12,249 nt of DNA from JABWAJ01 sp046153985 (GTDB taxonomy: Bacteria; Bacteroidota; Bacteroidia; Chitinophagales; Saprospiraceae), in assembly GCA_046153985.1 (NCBI GenBank), contig JBJXFD010000441.1, positions 1 to 12,249 on the forward strand, read 5' to 3'. A program made the translations under genes and the position numbers. The notes beneath the pieces are model-generated. The model was not told the DNA's origin and did no database searches. It saw only the letters and a list, made by a program, of their open reading frames with translations. Positions 1 through 5,337 of this stretch are shown here, one piece after another (position 1 is the first letter of the stretch; each line of letters opens with the position of its first letter).

Positions 1-546
1 ACAATTGAAACTGAAAAGCTTTTGAATGCACTGAATTTGAATAAATTAGAAAAAGCCAACTGGGTAGAAGGAATGATAAAAGGCAACAGAGGCTATGTTT
101 TTGTCCGTCCGCCAATAGAAGGTTGGATCCTGATTTCTGGTGAGGGGATTCCTGTTCCCGATTCGGAGGATGGAATAAACGCGTCGCAGAAGCTGTTAAA
201 TCAATTGAGCAAGCGCTTCGGCGAAGCCCAGGCGTTTGGTAACTACATGCATGGAAGCCTCGCGTTTTGGATGAAATCCGTCAACGGAACCGTGGAAAGA
301 CTGTATTGCATTGCTCGCCAGACCACCTTTATCGAAGGTAAACCAACCCAGGTGGAGGAGCCGTGGACCCTTTTTGACAGCAACTCGCCAGAAGCAGAGA
401 CAGACGAATACTGGGAAAGTACGCTTTCTCCCGGCGCGGAAACTGTGCTGGAAGTAGCAGAAAGCTGGAGCATCAATCCGATGAACCTGGAAAAGTACAA
501 AGGCATCGGCGAATTTGGACACACTGGAATGCTAAGAAAAGAATAG
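1..546 (+). CDS. Hypothetical soluble protein, 5'-truncated by window edge
   Basis: The frame is open from base 1 to a TAG ending at 546, so 181 residues are visible and the true start probably lies left of the window. The only in-frame start candidates seen are a TTG at 22 and an ATG at 73; neither looks convincing because coding-like sequence continues upstream of both. There is no signal peptide or membrane segment in the visible part, so it is probably cytoplasmic. Visible traits are an N-terminal motif GYVFVRPPIEGWILI, many aromatic residues, an acidic stretch around NSPEAETDEYW, and a C-terminal helix-like segment ending in SWSINPMNLE. I recall hypothetical proteins of similar pattern in Bacteroidota but cannot assign a family or function. 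It stands alone: 139 nt separate it from the next gene, which has its own promoter. Certain as a coding frame, unknown in function. Confidence 0.75.
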   Translation, partial: TIETEKLLNALNLNKLEKANWVEGMIKGNRGYVFVRPPIEGWILISGEGIPVPDSEDGINASQKLLNQLSKRFGEAQAFGNYMHGSLAFWMKSVNGTVERLYCIARQTTFIEGKPTQVEEPWTLFDSNSPEAETDEYWESTLSPGAETVLEVAESWSINPMNLEKYKGIGEFGHTGMLRKE

Positions 547-582
547 TCTTGTACCTTCCGCCCTCCGCAAAAAGATAAAAAC

Positions 583-617
583 CGGCCATTTCATCCTTAA
601 AAGCTTTCTTTTGGCCG
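583..617 (+). terminator. Weak candidate terminator hairpin after the first gene
   Basis: CGGCCA at 583-588 and TGGCCG at 612-617 are perfect 6-nt inverted arms with a 23-nt AT-rich loop that itself contains the palindrome AAAGCTTT. Downstream is AT-rich sequence with a T-run at 632-637, not directly abutting the stem. The position, 37 nt after the first gene's stop and just before the next promoter, suits a terminator, but the loop is long and the U-tract is displaced. This could be chance. Confidence 0.25.
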
Positions 618-622
618 ATAAA

Positions 623-654
623 TTTGGTTTATTTTTTAAACTACTCTATATTTG
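623..654 (+). promoter_or_regulatory. Bacteroidota-type promoter for the 686-2121 operon
   Basis: TTTG at 623-626 and TATATTTG at 647-654 match the Bacteroidota sigma-A consensus (-33 TTTG, -7 TAnnTTTG) with 20 nt between the elements, which is within the usual range. Transcription would start near 661, leaving a 5' leader of about 25 nt before the ATG at 686. The leader has no Shine-Dalgarno sequence and is rich in A and C (ccacccaaca), as is common in this phylum. The promoter was read by eye from the consensus, not measured. Confidence 0.7.
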
Positions 655-658
655 TAGT
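640..658. promoter_or_regulatory. Possible operator dyad over the -7 element
   Basis: ACTAC at 640-644 and GTAGT at 654-658 form an inverted repeat with a 9-nt spacer, centred on the -7 element of the promoter. A protein bound here would block RNA polymerase. The winged-helix protein encoded by the second gene of the operon is the obvious candidate for autorepression. The arms are only 5 nt and an overlapping alternative pairing exists (TACT 642-645 with AGTA 656-659), so this is a suggestion rather than an identified site. Confidence 0.3.
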
Positions 659-685
659 AATATTTAAAATCTAAACCACCCAACA

Positions 686-1279
686 ATGAGTAATCAGGAA
701 GAAAAAATCCTTAACCCGGAGGAGAGTCTGCGGATCATTCGAGAAACCATAGACCTCGCCAAAAACAGCGTTCGGGAGAATGGATTTCATTTTTTGTTAT
801 GGGGCTGGCTGGTTGTACTGGCCTGTCTGACGGAATACTACCTACTGAGCCAGGGATACGGCGATAAGGCTCAAATTGCCTGGGCTGCCCTGCCTTTGTT
901 CGGGGTGCCAGCTGTGTTTTTGTACGAATGGCGGCGAAAAAAAATGCCGTACGAGCAGAACATCGTCCGCAAGTGGTACGGGCAGGTATGGATGGCGTTT
1001 GGCATCTCCCTTTTCGCAGGCCTTGTCTTGTCGGTGTTCATGAAATTTCCGCCGGTTCCAATCGTCTTGATTCTGGCCGCTTTTGCCACGTTTTTATCGG
1101 GCATCCTGCTGCGGTTCACGCCATTAGTTTTTGGCGCAATTGTATTCTGGGGCGGAGCGCTCGTTTGTATGGCCCTGCCGATGGAATTTCACGGACTTAT
1201 ACAGGCTGGCGCCACCGTGCTGGGCTATTTGGTTCCCGGCTATTTGTTGAATGCGCAAGCCCGGAAGCACCATGTATAA
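686..1279 (+). CDS. Six-helix integral membrane protein of unknown function
   Basis: 197 residues. The first ~34 are hydrophilic and contain NPEESLRIIRETIDLAKNS, likely a short cytosolic amphipathic helix. Six hydrophobic segments follow at roughly 35-55, 63-81, 101-119, 123-142, 145-164 and 168-188, with positive clusters (EWRRKK after helix 2, QARKHH at the C terminus) that suggest cytosolic ends. No catalytic or transport motif is visible. The ATG at 686 is the natural start: it follows the promoter by a short leader and begins the hydrophilic head. The gene is first in a three-gene operon, and its last 8 nt overlap the start of the regulator gene (ATG at 1272 inside CATGTATAA), which implies translational coupling. 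Membrane protein plus winged-helix partner is an arrangement I recall from other Bacteroidota. A role as stress or signal sensor for the regulator is possible but unproven. Confidence 0.85.
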   Translation: MSNQEEKILNPEESLRIIRETIDLAKNSVRENGFHFLLWGWLVVLACLTEYYLLSQGYGDKAQIAWAALPLFGVPAVFLYEWRRKKMPYEQNIVRKWYGQVWMAFGISLFAGLVLSVFMKFPPVPIVLILAAFATFLSGILLRFTPLVFGAIVFWGGALVCMALPMEFHGLIQAGATVLGYLVPGYLLNAQARKHHV

Positions 1280-1562
1280 AGAGTTGGATCCATTGCTGCT
1301 TTCGCAACTGCGCTTAGCCATCATGTCTTACCTGATGGTCGCAAGGGAGGCTGAGTTCACTGCGCTGAAAGAGCAAACCGGCGCTACGGCGGGCAATCTG
1401 AGCGCCCAAATCGCCAAATTGCAGGAGGCCGGCTATCTGGAAGTGGAAAAAACGTACAAAAACAATTACCCGCTGACGATCTGCAAACTCACCCCGGTGG
1501 GCATCGCGGCTTTCGAAGCCTTTTATGCGGATTTGAGGACGTATTTTGGTCAGAACGACTGA
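1272..1562 (+). CDS. Small winged-helix transcriptional regulator (HTH_34-like)
   Basis: 96 residues, almost entirely one winged-helix DNA-binding domain. The pattern LDPLLLSQLRLAIMSYL, then a helix-turn-helix at FTALKEQTGATAGNLSAQIAKLQEAGYLEVEK and a wing ending in KLTPVGIAAFEAF, matches the PF13601 (winged helix DNA-binding, MarR/PadR-related) family. The recognition helix is around GNLSAQIAKLQEAGY. An ATG at 1272 is preferred over one at 1251 because it gives the usual family N terminus directly before ELDPLLLSQLR and overlaps the preceding stop by only 8 nt. There is no ligand domain, so it probably acts as a small dimeric repressor or activator. The operon promoter carries a short dyad over its -7 element, which makes autoregulation plausible. 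The family call is good; targets are unknown. Confidence 0.9.
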   Translation: MYKELDPLLLSQLRLAIMSYLMVAREAEFTALKEQTGATAGNLSAQIAKLQEAGYLEVEKTYKNNYPLTICKLTPVGIAAFEAFYADLRTYFGQND

Positions 1563-1590
1563 TTTTTTAATTTCTAAAAACAACAACATC

Positions 1591-2121
1591 ATGTACATCA
1601 AAACCTTAGCCACGATCATTGGCATCGTTGGCCTGAATGCTTTATGCGCCCAACCGGGGCTTTCGCCAGATGCAAAAGTGCTGACTGCGATGGAAAAAGT
1701 TAGCGCCTTAGCCGGCGAATGGCATGGCGACGGCTGGATTCAAATGGGACCCCAACGCCACACGTTTCTTCAAAAAGAATCCGTGGTTGTCAAGGCAAAC
1801 GGCGCGGTGGTGGTGATTGACGGTCTGGGAAGAAACGCTGAGGATGCCACCCAAATCATCCACCAGGCTTACGCGGTCATTTCCTACGATTTGAAAACGG
1901 GTAAATACCTGATGCGCGCCTATCGGGGCGACGGCAACCATGTGGACGCCGATTTTATCGTGCAGGAAGACGGCGCAATTGTGTGGGGTTTTACGCACCC
2001 GATGGCCGGGCAAATCCGTTACACCATCCGCGTCCAGGACGGCCAATGGGTAGAAACGGGCGAGATGAACCGCGACGGGCAAACGTGGATGCCGTTTTTT
2101 GAGATGAAGCTGGAAAAATAA
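1591..2121 (+). CDS. Secreted small beta-rich protein (lipocalin/DUF1579-like, tentative)
   Basis: 176 residues. The N terminus is a clear signal peptide (MYIKTLATIIGIVGLNALCA) with predicted cleavage after Ala20 and Gln at +1. Cys19 is not in a proper lipobox, so a lipoprotein is less likely. The mature part reads as alternating beta strands with turns: LAGEWHGDGWIQMG, the start of a calycin-like barrel, then AYAVISYDLKTGKYLMRAYRGDG and later strands ending in GQTWMPFFEMKLEK. The layout resembles DUF1579/THAP4-like small barrel proteins, but I cannot confirm the family. ATG 1591 is chosen over an upstream in-frame GTG at 1546 because it starts the signal peptide. It lies 28 nt after the regulator gene and so is probably the third gene of that operon. 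It probably acts in the periplasm; ligand unknown. Confidence 0.8.
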   Translation: MYIKTLATIIGIVGLNALCAQPGLSPDAKVLTAMEKVSALAGEWHGDGWIQMGPQRHTFLQKESVVVKANGAVVVIDGLGRNAEDATQIIHQAYAVISYDLKTGKYLMRAYRGDGNHVDADFIVQEDGAIVWGFTHPMAGQIRYTIRVQDGQWVETGEMNRDGQTWMPFFEMKLEK

Positions 2122-2128
2122 GGGCGCC

Positions 2129-2707
2129 TTAGCCCATCGAAGCGCGCTCCTCTGCCTGTCCTACGCCATAATCCGTTTTTAATCCATCCAAACTCTCTAC
2201 ATTTTTTTCCAGGATGTAATCGTGGAGGCCGGCTTCTCCTTTTTTGTCGGCCCATTCAGCCAAAATGGTGCGTTCGCCCGTATAGTCGTACAGCGGCACA
2301 CCGAACCCGCACGAGGTTTGGACCAATTCAATGTCCGCCACAAAAATCTGGCGCGTATTGACCGGCAGGGTAAAATGCGGGGCATAATGCGCCCAGGTTT
2401 CCGATCCCGGCAAAATGGCACGGCCTTTCCCGTAGAGGCGCAGGATCAGCGGCGGACCTTCAAAAGCGCAAAACATAAACGTGATGCGCCCATTTTCGAG
2501 CGTGTGGGCCGAAGTTTCGTTGCCGCTGCCGACCAAATCCAGGTACGCCACCTGGTTTGGCGACAAGACCCGGAAAGCATCGAGCCCTTTGGGCGACAGG
2601 TTGATGTGCCCGTCAGCCTTGAGCGGCGCCGTGCTGACAAAAAACAGGTGCTGTTTTTCAATAAAGGCCTGTTGTGCCGGTTGAATGGAATCAAAAAATT
2701 TGCCCAT
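2129..2707 (-). CDS. Pyridoxamine 5'-phosphate oxidase family protein
   Basis: 192 residues, cytoplasmic, with no signal peptide. It has the split-barrel flavin-binding layout of the PPOX-like family: an N-terminal helix (FFDSIQPAQQAFIEKQHLFFVSTA), GHINLSPKG at 33-41, the conserved GSGNETSAHTLENGRITFMFCAF at 60-82, and LRLYGKGRAI at 89-98. Members bind FMN or related cofactors and often have uncharacterised redox roles; this subgroup is distinct from the true PdxH of vitamin B6 synthesis, so no gene symbol is given. The ATG at 2707 gives a normal family N terminus. The gene is convergent with the secreted-protein gene, with only 7 nt between the two stops. It lies 206 nt downstream of the S9 peptidase on the same strand, separated from it by a heptamer inverted repeat, so co-transcription is uncertain. 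I saw no clear promoter of its own. Confidence 0.9.
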   Translation of the reverse strand: MGKFFDSIQPAQQAFIEKQHLFFVSTAPLKADGHINLSPKGLDAFRVLSPNQVAYLDLVGSGNETSAHTLENGRITFMFCAFEGPPLILRLYGKGRAILPGSETWAHYAPHFTLPVNTRQIFVADIELVQTSCGFGVPLYDYTGERTILAEWADKKGEAGLHDYILEKNVESLDGLKTDYGVGQAEERASMG

Positions 2708-2747
2708 GATTTTGGTGATTGGTTATGTTGTATGCTTCCTTTTTAAG

Positions 2748-2877
2748 AGTTGGCAGTTTTCAGTTAGCAGTTGGCAGGATGTAGTTGGCAGTTTGTACTG
2801 AAAACTATCATTCGATGACGCAACCTGATCAGGGGTACACTCAAGACTGCCAACTGCTAACTGAAAAACTGTCAACT
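2748..2877. repeat. Long imperfect inverted repeat built from AGTTNNC heptamers
   Basis: The left arm 2748-2777 consists of four tandem heptamers AGTTNNC (NN = GG, TT, AG, GG) plus AG. The right arm 2847-2877 is its reverse complement with one extra A and one C-to-T change, so about 30 nt can pair across a 69-nt spacer. Inside the spacer, 2783-2806 repeats AGTTGGC followed by a degenerate unit and then inverted units (ACTGAAAACT), a smaller decayed copy of the same pattern. The element fills most of the 206-nt gap between the S9 peptidase stop (2914) and the PPOX-like gene start (2707). In the minus-strand transcript it would form a strong hairpin starting 36 nt after the peptidase stop. It has no coding potential and no adjacent transposase. 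Confidence 0.85.
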
Positions 2878-2913
2878 ATTCATTCCCAAAAATAATTCGG
2901 TTCCCGTCCACCC

Positions 2914-5286
2914 TCACTTCAACGTCTCCTCAAACAACTTATAAATCCGTTTGTATTCATCCGCCCAACTGCTGGGTTCCACAAAACCGTGGTCTTCCAT
3001 TGGGTAGACGGCAAATTCCCAACCGTCTTTTTCCAGCTCAATCAGGCGTTGCGACAAGCGTACCACGTCCTGAAACTGCACATTTGTGTCCACCATACCG
3101 TGCAAAATGAGCAGGCGGTCTTTCAGGCCCTTTGCGTGGTAAATGGGCGAACTGCGGGCGTAAGCGATGCTGTCCAAAGCCGGCGTATTCAGGATATTGG
3201 CGGTATAGGGGTGGTTGTAGTGCGCCCAGTCGGTCACCGAACGCAGTGCCGCCCCACTTTTGAAGGTGCCGGGCGAAGTAAACAGCCCCATCAGCGTGAT
3301 GAAGCCGCCGTAAGAGCCGCCGTAAATGCCGATGCGTTTGGCGTCCACGCCCAGTTCTTTGGACAGGTAGCGCGCGCCGTCTATATGATCGTCTAAATCT
3401 TTTCCACCCATGAACCGGTAGATGGCCGTGCGCCAGTCGCGCCCGTAGCCGCTGCTGGCCCGGTAGTCAATGTCGAGCACCGTATAACCGTTGTCGGCCA
3501 AATAATTGTGGAACATAAACTCCCGGGAGTAGTTGCTCCACCATTTGTGGACGTTCTGGAGGTAACCGGCGCCGTGTACAAAAATCACTGCCGGGCCGCC
3601 TTTTTTGGCTTTCGCCGGACGGTAGAGGCGGGCGGGCACTTTTTCGCCGTCGCGGGCGGTAAACCAGACTATTTCAGGGTCGCGCCATTTGTAACCGTCG
3701 AATTTGGCGGTCGTGGATTTTGTCAGGCGGCGCATGGTCGCGCCGGGTTTGTTTTCCATGATGTAGAGTTCCCAGGGCTGGTTGCTGTAAGAATGGCGCA
3801 CCGCCAGCTGTTTTTCATCCGGGGAAAGTTCTACCTCGTGGGCGCCGGTTTGCGCCGTGATTTTTTCCAATTTACCGCCATTCAGGGGCAGGCGGTAAAA
3901 ATGCTGTTCGTGTGGACCCTCGGCGTTTGCCGTGATGTAAAACCATTGATTGTCTTTCGACAAACCAGCGTTTAAAATTTCAAATTTGCCGCTCGTCAAC
4001 GCTTTTTTCTCCAGCGTTTCAACCTCCAAAACATAAAGGTGGGAAAAGCCGGTAGCTTCCGATTGAAACCAGATGCGTTTGTTGTCGGGCATCCATCCGA
4101 TATTGCCCATCGAAAAATTCGAGCCGATGCCGGGACCGCCCACCCAGGCATCGTCGTGCTGCCGGTCGAGCAGTTTGAGCTTGCCGGTCGCCAGGTCCAG
4201 CAGCATGATCCAGCGGTCCTTGTTGTCCAACGCGCGCACCACGATCACCGCTTTGCCGTCTTCCGAAAAAACGGGGCCGCTGATGAGGACTTCGCGCGGG
4301 TTTTTGTACTTCGGGTTGTACGCCGTAGTGTCTTTGTGGTATTCGGCCAAATACGCCGGTTTTTCATAAATGCCTTCTATTTGTTTGATGTCCAGCACGT
4401 AATTCGTGTCGCGTCCGATATCATAAATGCTGGTTTCGTAGGTGTCGCCGGCAGTTCCCACCTTCTGGCGGGCGTTCAGGTCTTCAATATAGCCCGATTC
4501 GGTGACGAAATCGGGCACTTTGGTGCTTTTGCCGCGCGAAGGCGTGCTGATGCGGTAGGTCACGTATTTCAAATCCGGGCTGATTTGCACGTTCGACAGT
4601 TGTTGACGTTCGCCGTAATAAATCTCGCGGGGGCGTTTCGGGTCGAGGGCTTTGCCCCGGCGCTCGCGGGTTTCGCGGGTGGCTTTGCGCTCGGCCAGCA
4701 CCTCAAACCATTCAAGCTGGTCATCTTTCAGCCATTGTTCCTGCTCCGGGAGCGGCGAATCTGATTTAGCCGGGCCGCGTCGAAAATCGGTCAGTTGCTG
4801 CAAGGCGCCGCCATTAATTTCCCAGGCATAGAGGTTGTTGCCCTGCTGGAAAATGACGTGTTTTTCATCGCCCGAAAAACGGGCATTGCTTTCGCGGTCT
4901 ACCGTATTGGTGATTTGCCGTTTTTGGGCATTGGTCAGATTCAACAGGAAAAGGTCGCCGTTTTTACCATAGAGTTTTTGGGAAAAGGCTTTGTTGTAAA
5001 CGCCGCCTTCCGGCAAATCGCGCAACACTTCCGGCGTCAGTTTTTGCGGTTGACCGCCATCAATGCCCACCGAATAGCGGCTGCGCAGGGTATCTAAGTC
5101 CGGATTCCAGGAAAAGTAGATCGTTTTGCTGTCTTCCGACCAGGAGATGTCCTGCGGGGCAAAGCCGGTGAAGCGGTCGCCCTCCATGAATTGCTCGATT
5201 TTCAGCGCCGAACGATTGGTTGTTTTTTGTGCAATAAGCGGCAGCATCGCCGCGAGGAAAAGGGTGGTTAAGGTAAAAACCCGCAT
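2914..5286 (-). CDS. Secreted S9-family (prolyl oligopeptidase-like) serine peptidase
   Basis: 790 residues, normal for the family. A signal peptide (MRVFTLTTLFLAAMLPLIA) is predicted to be cleaved after Ala19, with Gln20 at +1, so it is exported to the periplasm or beyond. Residues ~30-540 form a beta-propeller typical of S9 enzymes, with repeats such as DISWSEDSKTIYFSW and IGWMPDNKRIWFQS; it gates access so that only short peptides reach the active site. Residues ~550-790 are the alpha/beta hydrolase domain: VIFVHGAG at 567-574 near the oxyanion hole, nucleophile Ser658 in GGSYGG, Asp733 in HGMVDTNVQ and His766 in MEDHGF. The triad is complete, so it should be active. The double-Glu motif of classical DPP-IV is not obvious, so exact specificity (dipeptidyl- versus oligopeptidase) is left open. 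It lies 51 nt downstream of the sensor gene on the same strand with no visible promoter between, which suggests co-transcription. Confidence 0.95.
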   Translation of the reverse strand: MRVFTLTTLFLAAMLPLIAQKTTNRSALKIEQFMEGDRFTGFAPQDISWSEDSKTIYFSWNPDLDTLRSRYSVGIDGGQPQKLTPEVLRDLPEGGVYNKAFSQKLYGKNGDLFLLNLTNAQKRQITNTVDRESNARFSGDEKHVIFQQGNNLYAWEINGGALQQLTDFRRGPAKSDSPLPEQEQWLKDDQLEWFEVLAERKATRETRERRGKALDPKRPREIYYGERQQLSNVQISPDLKYVTYRISTPSRGKSTKVPDFVTESGYIEDLNARQKVGTAGDTYETSIYDIGRDTNYVLDIKQIEGIYEKPAYLAEYHKDTTAYNPKYKNPREVLISGPVFSEDGKAVIVVRALDNKDRWIMLLDLATGKLKLLDRQHDDAWVGGPGIGSNFSMGNIGWMPDNKRIWFQSEATGFSHLYVLEVETLEKKALTSGKFEILNAGLSKDNQWFYITANAEGPHEQHFYRLPLNGGKLEKITAQTGAHEVELSPDEKQLAVRHSYSNQPWELYIMENKPGATMRRLTKSTTAKFDGYKWRDPEIVWFTARDGEKVPARLYRPAKAKKGGPAVIFVHGAGYLQNVHKWWSNYSREFMFHNYLADNGYTVLDIDYRASSGYGRDWRTAIYRFMGGKDLDDHIDGARYLSKELGVDAKRIGIYGGSYGGFITLMGLFTSPGTFKSGAALRSVTDWAHYNHPYTANILNTPALDSIAYARSSPIYHAKGLKDRLLILHGMVDTNVQFQDVVRLSQRLIELEKDGWEFAVYPMEDHGFVEPSSWADEYKRIYKLFEETLK

Positions 5287-5337
5287 GATCGGATGATTTG
5301 GTGTGGGACGAAGATAGAAGGGAATTTGAAGATTTAG

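Noticed and set aside
2708..2913. Insertion sequence remnant or MITE with target duplications
   Set aside because: The inverted arms are not flanked by an evident direct target duplication, and no transposase fragment is readable in any frame. Called only as a repeat.
4039..4764. 241-codon + strand frame opposite the S9 peptidase
   Set aside because: It is antisense to a well-supported gene with full catalytic motifs. Its codon content is the mirror of the real gene in GC-rich sequence and there is no domain signal.
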